Assembly (NCBI GenBank): GCA_023412855.1
Contig: JAEZRJ010000055.1
Coordinates: 1-20,242, forward strand
DNA from: Bacillota bacterium
GTDB lineage: Bacteria; Bacillota; Clostridia; Lachnospirales; Lachnospiraceae
Length of the DNA stretch: 20,242 nt
Direction of reading: 5' to 3'
Under the pieces are notes generated by a model. The model did no database searches, was not told the origin of the DNA, and saw nothing but the letters and a program-made list of their open reading frames with translations. Shown piece by piece: positions 7,617-15,608 of this stretch (position 1 is its first letter; each line of letters starts with the position of its first letter). The position numbers and the translations under genes were made by a program.

Positions 7617-7645
7617 GTTTTCTCTTTTATATTCTTCTATATTTA

Positions 7646-10072
7646 TCAACCGATATCGTAAATGCTGCGTACTCTCACAGTCTTCGCCTTGCCGGACAAA
7701 ATACGTACCCGCTTTTCTCCTGCTTCCATATCGAAATAATTATCGGACAGCACCCAGTCTTCCTCTTCATTCAAAAGCTCTACAGAAGCGGCGTAAGCTT
7801 TCGCAGTTACAACGATTTCTTCTCCTTCTATACGAGCTGTAAGTTCGGGATCTGCATATTCATGGAACTTCGGCATGGAAAAGATCACGCTTCCCTCCGA
7901 AACTACCCCTCCCCCATGCACGCACGTATAAAATACATGATCCCCGTACAATCTTGCATGAGGCAAATCCTCTTTTTCCATCCACACACTGCTCAGTGCC
8001 GGAACATACAACTCCGCTTTCGTCTCTTCTCCAATGATATTAGAATACTTGTCTCTTAAGCTGTAGCATACGGTAACATTTATATCCTCTCTCGTCTCGT
8101 TTGCTACGTTCAGATGGATGCTTTTTTCCACCTCGTAGGGCCGTGCATTCGGGTTGGGATTCTGGGTCAGGAGCCCTTCCTCACAACAGGAGATCATAAC
8201 CGGAGCAAAAAACCGCTTTTCAAAATAATGCAGTGCTTTCCAGCGGCCAAAGTAGTCGATGGAGGACCACGATGCCACCGGCCAGCAGTCGTTAAGCTGC
8301 CATACGATAGCACCCATACACTGTCCCCTTTGCCGTCTCCAATGCTCCACCGCGTAACGCATCGCCTGCCCCTGCATCAACTGGGAGGCATAAACCAGCA
8401 AAGAAAATTCCTTGGGATATTTAAAATATTGGGACATATAGACCATCATTTTGGCATATCCATTCTCACTTCTTTGATGCTTCTCCATCACGTAGGAAAA
8501 TACGTTCCTATCCTCCGGCAGAGTAAAGGTCTCGATAGTTTTTAAGGACGGAAGAGATTCAAAGCCGAATTCCGACGCATAACGAAAGTTATGTTTTCTA
8601 TAATCAGGAAAGGGCTTGTAGCCATGCCATACCTGCCAGTAATGAGCATCTCCTCTTGTCTCATCCTGCGGCTCGTCGAAGTCTCCTCCTGAGGACGGGC
8701 TGGAGGGCCAGTAGAAGGTGTCCGGGTCCGCCCTTTTCACTATCTTGGGAATGACATAGCTGTACATTCGCGTATAGTCTCCGCGAAGCCTCGGCGTCTC
8801 TGTGTAGCCGCACAGTATCATATCCTCCATTTCGTTGTTTCCACACCAAAGCCCGAGACAGGCATGATGGCGGATTCTACGGACATTCTGCTCTATTTCA
8901 TGGGAAATGTTTTCCTCGAACTCCTCCGTAAGCAAATACGTAGAGCAGGCGAACATGAAATCCTGCCATATAATAATTCCCAGTTCATCGCAAGCGTCAT
9001 AAAACCAGTCATCGGGATAATATGCGCCTCCCCATACGCGAAGGGCATTGTAATTGGCAAGGGCGCATTGTTCCAAAAGCTTCCTCGTCTTCTCCTCCCT
9101 GATCCTTGGCAGGAGAGAATCCTCGGGAATATAGTCTGCTCCCATGGCAAATATCGCTACTCCGTTCACTTCATGAGCAAAGCTCTCTCCCCACTGATCC
9201 TTTTCCAGACGCATCTTCATCGTTCGGAGACCGATGCGGCGTTCCCAGATATCCTCCGTCTTTCCATCTATTACAGCCTCTACTTTTACCGTATAAAGGT
9301 CCTGCTTCCCATATCCTCTGGGCCACCAAAGGGAAGGATTGCGGATTTCCGTTTCCTTCGGCGAATCCTCCAATACGACATGTTCTCCATGAGGGGAGAT
9401 GAGAGTGATGCGGTAACTGCTTTCTGCAGCATTCCACACCTCCATGTCCACATGAAAAGAAAGCCATACTTTGCCATCTTCATGCTTCTGGCGCAGATGC
9501 ACGTCCGAAAGCCTTCCCTTTTTCCCTCCAAGCAGGGTAACCTGCCTGAAAATCCCCATATCGGGAAGTTTAGGCGCCCAATCCCAGCCGGACATACAGC
9601 TTGACTTGCGAAGGAAAGGAAAACCGTCCAGCGTATCCGTATTGCAGGGAATCGCTCCGTACAGGGCAATCTGCTCCTCCATATAGCGCGTAGGAGAATA
9701 CAAACGCACTTCCAGCAGGTTTTCCTTTTCCTTCAGTATATTTTCTAAGGGAAATTCCCATGTTCTATGCATGTTGAAGGTCTTTCCCAAGAAAACTCCG
9801 TTTAAATATATTTCAGCCAGCGTATCGATTCCCCCGAAGCTAAGCCACTGTTTCCCACAGGAAAGAAGTTCCTTCTCGGCATCGAAGGCAAGCCTGTATA
9901 CATAATCCTTTTCCGACAGAGGCAGGGCCTCTTTCTCGTTGTCCCTATAAAAGGGATCCTCTATTTCTCCATGGGAAAACAAGTCCGAATACACGGAAAA
10001 AGGGACCTGCGTATCCAAAAGTTTACCGTTCCATAATAGCTGCCAGCCAGTCGTTAATTGTTGTTTCTTCAT
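7646..10072 (-). CDS. GH2-family beta-mannosidase, cytoplasmic
   Basis: This is an 808-residue exo-glycosidase that should remove non-reducing-end beta-mannose, for example from Man-beta-1,4-GlcNAc or beta-mannan fragments. The layout is the GH2 one. A jelly-roll sugar-binding domain spans about 1-190 (SGWDWAPKLPDMGIFRQVTL near its end). An immunoglobulin-like domain reaches to about 290. The TIM barrel follows, with NYNALRVWGGAYYPDDWFYDACDE-type sequence (341-364), the acid/base motif WCGNNE (E414), the nucleophile motif ASEFGFES (E501) and WQLNDCWP (591-598). These blocks match beta-mannosidases better than beta-galactosidases or glucuronidases. There is no signal peptide. GGAG lies 7 bases before the ATG. 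The upstream junction with the GH3 gene is filled by a 14-bp tandem repeat. The family call is firm; the natural substrate is inferred from the operon. Confidence 0.92.
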   Translation of the reverse strand: MKKQQLTTGWQLLWNGKLLDTQVPFSVYSDLFSHGEIEDPFYRDNEKEALPLSEKDYVYRLAFDAEKELLSCGKQWLSFGGIDTLAEIYLNGVFLGKTFNMHRTWEFPLENILKEKENLLEVRLYSPTRYMEEQIALYGAIPCNTDTLDGFPFLRKSSCMSGWDWAPKLPDMGIFRQVTLLGGKKGRLSDVHLRQKHEDGKVWLSFHVDMEVWNAAESSYRITLISPHGEHVVLEDSPKETEIRNPSLWWPRGYGKQDLYTVKVEAVIDGKTEDIWERRIGLRTMKMRLEKDQWGESFAHEVNGVAIFAMGADYIPEDSLLPRIREEKTRKLLEQCALANYNALRVWGGAYYPDDWFYDACDELGIIIWQDFMFACSTYLLTEEFEENISHEIEQNVRRIRHHACLGLWCGNNEMEDMILCGYTETPRLRGDYTRMYSYVIPKIVKRADPDTFYWPSSPSSGGDFDEPQDETRGDAHYWQVWHGYKPFPDYRKHNFRYASEFGFESLPSLKTIETFTLPEDRNVFSYVMEKHQRSENGYAKMMVYMSQYFKYPKEFSLLVYASQLMQGQAMRYAVEHWRRQRGQCMGAIVWQLNDCWPVASWSSIDYFGRWKALHYFEKRFFAPVMISCCEEGLLTQNPNPNARPYEVEKSIHLNVANETREDINVTVCYSLRDKYSNIIGEETKAELYVPALSSVWMEKEDLPHARLYGDHVFYTCVHGGGVVSEGSVIFSMPKFHEYADPELTARIEGEEIVVTAKAYAASVELLNEEEDWVLSDNYFDMEAGEKRVRILSGKAKTVRVRSIYDIG

Positions 10073-10091
10073 TCCTTATCTCCAATCCCAA

Positions 10092-10147
10092 GGATATTCT
10101 ATCCTGGATGATATATCCCGAACATTTTATCCTGGATATGTTATCCT
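10092..10147. repeat. Four-copy 14-bp tandem repeat at the GH3-GH2 junction
   Basis: Four contiguous 14-base units lie at 10092-10105, 10106-10119, 10120-10133 and 10134-10147: GGATATTCTATCCT, GGATGATATATCCC, GAACATTTTATCCT and GGATATGTTATCCT. Each good copy is itself a near-palindrome (GGATA, three bases, TATCC). The copy nearest the GH3 gene contains its stop codon, and the array ends about 20 bases before the GH2 start codon. Confidence 0.85.
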
Positions 10148-12477
10148 AATTCGATATCCCCGCTCCATAAGTCTTTTTTGCCGTCCCTAAGCATTATGCG
10201 GACCCTTCCGGAATCCGCCTTGTATTCCATTTCCCTGTTCCAGCTAAAAAACGATTCTTTTCCCAAGTGAATCCCCACCCGTACCCGCGCTCCCGGCGCA
10301 AGTCTCCGCTTATCGAAGGCAACCAGTTCCTTAGCCCTCGGTATAGCGTTTCCTCCGAAACGGCTTACAAAAACCATCGGCACGCCCCATACAGCGTATT
10401 CTTCGTCGTTTTCCATATCAAATTCCAGCACCATATCGCCTTCACATGCTCCATCCGGCTGTAATTTGAAGTCCGAATACTTTACGTTCCCATATCCCAG
10501 TCCATAGCCGAAAGAAAAAAGCGGTCCATCCTCTCCGTCGCAATAATGCATGGCTTCATAGGAGCTTCTGTAATTGTAATATGCCGGAAGCCTATCCGCT
10601 CCTCGGGGAATGGAAACAGGCAACCTTCCCGAAGGAGATACTTCGCCGAACAAAAGTCCGGCAAGTGCCCTTCCCCCCTCCGGTCCGGGATAGAACGCGT
10701 ACATAAGAGCGTCCGTTTCCTCTATAATTCCTTGAAGATCATAGGGTCTTCCAGCAATCACAACTGTTACCGTCTTTCTCGCAACGCGATATACGGCCTG
10801 CGCCAGCGCGAGCTGCTCTTTCGGAAGCTTGAGCGAGGATAAATCCACGCCTTCGCCACAGTCCATCTTTGCCCTCTTCGCCTGATCCGTTATGACTGCG
10901 CCATTTTTATCGAACTGCGCTTGCCCGAAGCGGCTGGAAGAACCGCCGAGCACTAACAGCGTCACATCGCTTTCCTGCGCAGCTTTTATTGCCTGAGCGA
11001 ACAATCCATCACCGTTGGAATACGGCTCGCCGCAATATGAAAGCGTTTTTTCATTGTCTTTTTCTCCGCAGCCCTCGCACACTGTGACATGTATTTTTCT
11101 GTTTTTTTCTGCATATTGTAAGATTCCCTCCGCAACACTCGATCCCGTTCCGGGTCTTAACGGCGGAGTGTAATCTCCCATCTGGGAATAAATGTCCAGC
11201 GCATTAGGGCCGATTACCGCAATACTGCTTATTCTGTCCTCACTAAGAGGAAGGAGGCGGCTGTCATTTTTTAACAGAATGACGGACTCCTCTGCAAGAC
11301 GCCGGTTCTCAGGGCAAGATGAAAAATCGAATTTTCTTTTTTCTTCAGCCAGATAAGGATGCTCGAACAACCCTCTTTCGAACTTCAGCGTCAGTACCCT
11401 AAGCACCGCCTCGTCCAACCTCTTTTCCTCAGCCATTCCACGGCTTATCGCTTCTTCCAGCAAAGTAAAGCCGTTGTCCCACAAGGAAATATCCACACCG
11501 CTCATAAGGGCGGCTGCGCCGGAACTCGCCGTATCGCCGGTAAGCATATTCAGGCGATCCACCGCAAAGCCGTCCGCCATAACAATTCCACCGAAACCCA
11601 TTTCCTCCCGCAGTACCTTTTTTAACAACCAGTCGTTGGCATGGCAGGGAATCCCGTCGATTTCATTATAGGCCGCCATAATTCCCACAGCCTTTTCTTC
11701 CACACTGGCTTTTGCCGCAGGTAAATGAATCTCCCGAAGCTCTCTTTCGCCGATGCGCGCCGCGCTGGCATTCACTCCTCCGGTAGTCTCTCCTTGGGCC
11801 GCGAAATGCTTCGCCACCACCCCTACTCCCTCCGTCTGTACGGCTCTCACCACTGCCGCCGCCATAACCGAGGCAAGATAAGGGTCTTCGCCAAAGCATT
11901 CCTCACTCCTTCCCCATCTGGGGTCTCTGAGCACATCCAGCATGGAAATGAGCGCAATATCCACCCCCATTTCCTTCATCTGTCTGCCGCAGATATGATA
12001 TGCGGCTTCCACCAGCGCCGGATGAAAGGTAGCCCCCATCGCCAGATTGACCGGAAGCAAATATCCATCCAAGGCCTGATGCCCATGAGGACATTCACTG
12101 GATAAGAGCACAGGAATCCCGAAACGGGAATGAGCTATGACATATTCCTGCATCAGATTATAGGCTTTAATTGCTATTTCTCCAAAAAGTCCGTTTTCAT
12201 AATCCTTTCCGGACCATGGATCGGCCCGGTACAACCCGTAAAGCGATCCCAGCCCTCCCCACAGCTCCACCTCCTGCTTGAACTCATCGGAAAGCTTCAC
12301 ATCTTCCTCCCTGCGAAGGCAGGCGTTAAAGCCGTAAAGCCGTTGGTTGAGCTGTCCTACTTTTTCCCTGAGGGTCAGCCTGCCTAACAAATCCAGCGCT
12401 CTTTCCTTTGCGGGACGTGATGCGTCCTTATAACAGACCTCTTTTCCGGTCTGAAATACTTTGTCCTCTTGCACCAT
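10141..12477 (-). CDS. GH3-family glycoside hydrolase, cytoplasmic
   Basis: This is a 778-residue retaining exo-beta-glycosidase of family GH3, of the two-domain plus fibronectin-III-like type. The N-terminal barrel has SECPHGHQALDGY (127-139), DPRWGRSEECFGEDPYL (185-201), KHFAAQGE (223-230) and the nucleophile block GIVMADGFAVDRL with D302. The second alpha/beta domain starts around ESVILLKNDSRLLPL (397-411) and contains DCGEGVDLSSLKLP, where E542 is a candidate acid/base. A C-terminal FnIII-like domain follows LFSFGYGLGYG. Family members cleave beta-glucosides, beta-xylosides or other beta-linked sugars, and specificity cannot be read here. It lacks the KHFPGHG pattern of NagZ-type hexosaminidases. 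There is no signal peptide. It lies 26 bases after the GH38 gene, with AAAGG 9 bases before the ATG. Confidence 0.9.
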   Translation of the reverse strand: MVQEDKVFQTGKEVCYKDASRPAKERALDLLGRLTLREKVGQLNQRLYGFNACLRREEDVKLSDEFKQEVELWGGLGSLYGLYRADPWSGKDYENGLFGEIAIKAYNLMQEYVIAHSRFGIPVLLSSECPHGHQALDGYLLPVNLAMGATFHPALVEAAYHICGRQMKEMGVDIALISMLDVLRDPRWGRSEECFGEDPYLASVMAAAVVRAVQTEGVGVVAKHFAAQGETTGGVNASAARIGERELREIHLPAAKASVEEKAVGIMAAYNEIDGIPCHANDWLLKKVLREEMGFGGIVMADGFAVDRLNMLTGDTASSGAAALMSGVDISLWDNGFTLLEEAISRGMAEEKRLDEAVLRVLTLKFERGLFEHPYLAEEKRKFDFSSCPENRRLAEESVILLKNDSRLLPLSEDRISSIAVIGPNALDIYSQMGDYTPPLRPGTGSSVAEGILQYAEKNRKIHVTVCEGCGEKDNEKTLSYCGEPYSNGDGLFAQAIKAAQESDVTLLVLGGSSSRFGQAQFDKNGAVITDQAKRAKMDCGEGVDLSSLKLPKEQLALAQAVYRVARKTVTVVIAGRPYDLQGIIEETDALMYAFYPGPEGGRALAGLLFGEVSPSGRLPVSIPRGADRLPAYYNYRSSYEAMHYCDGEDGPLFSFGYGLGYGNVKYSDFKLQPDGACEGDMVLEFDMENDEEYAVWGVPMVFVSRFGGNAIPRAKELVAFDKRRLAPGARVRVGIHLGKESFFSWNREMEYKADSGRVRIMLRDGKKDLWSGDIELG

Positions 12478-12503
12478 AATACCATGCCTTTCTCGCAGAC
12501 CGC

Positions 12504-15500
12504 TTATTTTGCCAAAATCACCTTGTAGGTCTTAATCTCAAAGGGCTTTATGGTAAACCGGAATTCCTTGTCCGTATATTCTACCACATTCTCTTCTTTC
12601 TCTTCTATAAGATTGCATTCGTAAACCTTCTTTATTGTCTTACCCATGCCAAAGGATACCGTGCCGCGGGTCTTTGCGTTTTCATATTCATACATACGAA
12701 CGATGATTCCTTCTCCGTCTTCAGACGCTTTCACCGTCTCTATCATGACATTTGGTGCATCCACCGAAAGAAGGGATTCCCAAGCGCCTGCCGTGCCCGA
12801 TTTCACAGATAAAAGCGGCACATTTAAACAGTAGCTTTCCTTTACCGTATCGCATTCTCTCAAGCTGCCCACATGCGGATATAAGGAGTAGGTAAAGAAA
12901 TGCTCCTCCTGATCCGTTACCGGGTTCGGCTCAATGCCGGACTTGATCAAGGTCAGTGTCATAACGGAATCCTTCACCGAATGCCCGTACTTGCAATCGT
13001 TTAATAAGCTGACGCCATAATGTCCTTCCGAAAGGTCCATCCATTTCTGCCCGCATGACTCAAAGCGCGCCATATCCCAGCTCGTATTCGTGTGTATCTT
13101 TCTCGTAAGATTGCCGAACTGGATATCGAAGGACGCTTCATCCGTATGGATGTCCACCGGGAAATGCACCTTTAGAAGATGCTGGTGCTCCTTCCAGTCC
13201 ACATATGTCTCGAAATCGATTCTCGGGCTGTCTGCATAGAAATAAATCCTCTGCTTTATCAAGGAATTGCTCACCTCGCGCTCTATCCCAAGAACCGCAC
13301 AAACCGGTCCTTCCTCCAGCCATTCCAGCTTCGTAAGCGCTTCTGCCTTCCAGCTTTTCTCCGTATGGTAAATATCGATATCCCAGTTATCGTAATAAAT
13401 CGGCTTATCCTCATACATCTCGAAAAGATTACCTCTTTCGCCCTCTTTCAGTACTTCCCTTTCGTTCTTCTTATCATAAATAGAAGTAAAGAGACCGTCT
13501 CCGTCAAGCTCTACCTTATAATAAGGCGTTTCCAGGCTTCCGCCTGTTCGTTTAAAGGGACTTTCGACAGCTTCTCCCTCCGCCATTTCAAAGCTTTTGA
13601 AGCCTTTAGAGGGAATATCTGCAAGGAAAGCGATTGCTTCATTTTCCATATTCTGAATCGGATATATATGGCCATGTTCATCCTTTAATACACCCTCGCA
13701 CTCCTTGGGAAGACGTACGATATCATTTCTGTCAAAACCAAGAGTATTGAGTACGGTAACCGCTTTTCCTTCTCCGGCAAGCGCCTTTATTCTCTCTGTA
13801 AGCAGCTCATTTCCCGTTACAGCCAACTCCTCATATTCCTTCTTCGTCACTTCATATACTTCATGAATGGAGGAACCCGGAAGAATATCGTGGAATTGAT
13901 TGAGAAGTATCGTCTTCCACATTTCATCAATTTTTTCTTTCGGATAGGCTACCCCCTTCCATGAGGCTAATAAACTAAGCAGCTCCAGATCCATCATCAA
14001 AAACTCGCTCTTTCTGTTAGCCCGCTTATTTCTTGCCATAGAGGTATAGGTCCCCCTGTGATATTCGAAATACAGCTCACCCTCCCAGGTAGGAAGCCTT
14101 CGGTTATCCTTCACCCGTGCAAACAGCTCCTCGAAATAAGTGCCGGAAAATTCCTGACGCACCTTCGGTATGCCCTTGATTCCCTTTTCCATTCTTATAG
14201 AGGTTTCCAGCATTTCTCTCGTAGGGCCGCCGCCGCCATCTCCGTAGCCGAAGGAAATTAAGATGTCGTTATTTATTTCCTTATTCTGGTACCTCTTCCA
14301 GCCGCCCATAATCGCGTCAGGATGAAGCATTCCGTTATATGTGGTAAAGAAGTCGTCGCTGCTCTGGCCTACGCCAAGCGTCGTTATCAAATGAGTAAAT
14401 ACAGACGTTCCGTCGATGCCCTTCCAGTAAAAGGTATCATAAGGCATCTTATCGATTTGATTCCATGCCAGCTTCGTAGTCATGAAATAGTCGATGCCGC
14501 TCTTTTTCATAATCTGAGGCAGTGCTCCCGAATAACCGAATACATCAGGCAGCCACAGGATTCTGCAGTCCACACCGAACTCTTCTTTAAAGAATTTCTT
14601 TCCGTACAAAAACTGGCGCACCAAGGACTCACCTGAGGTCAGGTTGGTATCCGCTTCCACCCACATACCGCCTTCCGGCTCCCAGCGGCCTTCCTTTACC
14701 CGTTCCTTCATCCTCGCATATAAATCAGGGTAGCGCTCCTTTAAGAATTCATAGAGCTGCGGCTGGCTGGACATGAACTTATAGTCAGGATATTCTTCCA
14801 TCAGCTTCAGCACGGTAGCAAAGCTTCTTCCTACCTTTTCTCTCGTCTGCTCTACAGTCCACCACCAAGCTACGTCAATATGAGTATGTCCGATACAGGT
14901 AGCGATGACCTCTTCGTATCCGCCCATATCTTCATACAGTGCCTTTTCCAGATAAGCGTCAGCCTTTCTTATACTCGCATAAAAGGCTTCTGAATAGGGG
15001 GTGCGAAGGTCCAGAAGATTCACTGCTTCGTTAAGCACTGTCTCGATATCCATTCTCACCTTATCATCCTTCTCCATACGGGCAAATGCCTGAAGCGGAA
15101 CGATCAAATCATAATACAGCTTTTCTATTTCAAGATCCATCTGCTGCATCTCCATAATCATATCGAACTCTGCATGTAAGGTTCCCGTATATGCCTGAAG
15201 GTCGAGTTTCCATGTCTCGCCCGCTTTGGCCCGTACTGCAAGCGAAACGGTACGGTGGTTCATATCTAAACCTTGCGTCTCTTTTCCGTCAACGAATAAA
15301 AGAAATTGGGGATTCTTCCCGTCGTCCCATTCCTCGATCTGGGTCTTTACATGAAGGCGAAGCGTCTTTTCATTCCATTCTTCGGGAACGGTATAATCTG
15401 CCTTAAACCAGTAGTGTCCGTCAGGACCGTACCATTTCATCGTTTTAGGGGAGAATTCCTCCCAAGGAACTTCGCTTTTCTCTACCTCGGACGGATAGAA

Positions 15501-15608
15501 ATATCTGCCCTTTTTATAACTGATATTTTCTATGGGAGAAGCCTTTACAATCGTAAGCCTCTTCAATTCGTCACAGATTACCTGTATCCTTTTATCGATA
15601 AACCACAT
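12504..15608 (-). CDS. GH38-family alpha-mannosidase, cytoplasmic
   Basis: This is a 1034-residue retaining, metal-dependent alpha-mannosidase that should trim terminal alpha-linked mannose from imported oligosaccharides. A long N-terminal beta-rich region (about 1-230) precedes the catalytic domain. It opens with HTHIDVAWWW (H243 and D245 as metal ligands), then WEPEGGMWVEADTNLTSGES, then the nucleophile motif LWLPDVFGYSGALP with D355, then GYGDGGGGPT, and QFHDILPGSS with H573 as the fourth ligand. A helical bundle and large beta-sandwich domains follow, as in bacterial and vacuolar-type GH38 enzymes. There is no signal peptide. The ATG overlaps the end of the GH20 gene by 17 bases and has AGGAGG 9 bases upstream, so translation is coupled. 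The linkage preferred (alpha-1,2, -1,3 or -1,6) is not readable. Confidence 0.95.
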   Translation of the reverse strand: MWFIDKRIQVICDELKRLTIVKASPIENISYKKGRYFYPSEVEKSEVPWEEFSPKTMKWYGPDGHYWFKADYTVPEEWNEKTLRLHVKTQIEEWDDGKNPQFLLFVDGKETQGLDMNHRTVSLAVRAKAGETWKLDLQAYTGTLHAEFDMIMEMQQMDLEIEKLYYDLIVPLQAFARMEKDDKVRMDIETVLNEAVNLLDLRTPYSEAFYASIRKADAYLEKALYEDMGGYEEVIATCIGHTHIDVAWWWTVEQTREKVGRSFATVLKLMEEYPDYKFMSSQPQLYEFLKERYPDLYARMKERVKEGRWEPEGGMWVEADTNLTSGESLVRQFLYGKKFFKEEFGVDCRILWLPDVFGYSGALPQIMKKSGIDYFMTTKLAWNQIDKMPYDTFYWKGIDGTSVFTHLITTLGVGQSSDDFFTTYNGMLHPDAIMGGWKRYQNKEINNDILISFGYGDGGGGPTREMLETSIRMEKGIKGIPKVRQEFSGTYFEELFARVKDNRRLPTWEGELYFEYHRGTYTSMARNKRANRKSEFLMMDLELLSLLASWKGVAYPKEKIDEMWKTILLNQFHDILPGSSIHEVYEVTKKEYEELAVTGNELLTERIKALAGEGKAVTVLNTLGFDRNDIVRLPKECEGVLKDEHGHIYPIQNMENEAIAFLADIPSKGFKSFEMAEGEAVESPFKRTGGSLETPYYKVELDGDGLFTSIYDKKNEREVLKEGERGNLFEMYEDKPIYYDNWDIDIYHTEKSWKAEALTKLEWLEEGPVCAVLGIEREVSNSLIKQRIYFYADSPRIDFETYVDWKEHQHLLKVHFPVDIHTDEASFDIQFGNLTRKIHTNTSWDMARFESCGQKWMDLSEGHYGVSLLNDCKYGHSVKDSVMTLTLIKSGIEPNPVTDQEEHFFTYSLYPHVGSLRECDTVKESYCLNVPLLSVKSGTAGAWESLLSVDAPNVMIETVKASEDGEGIIVRMYEYENAKTRGTVSFGMGKTIKKVYECNLIEEKEENVVEYTDKEFRFTIKPFEIKTYKVILAK

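Noticed and set aside
8864..9604. A 246-codon plus-strand open frame
   Set aside because: It lies wholly antisense to the GH2 beta-mannosidase, whose catalytic motifs run through the same bases. The antisense protein has no recognisable motif or ribosome site.
13179..13688. A 169-codon plus-strand open frame
   Set aside because: It is antisense to the GH38 C-terminal domains and has no family signature; it is a shadow of the real gene.
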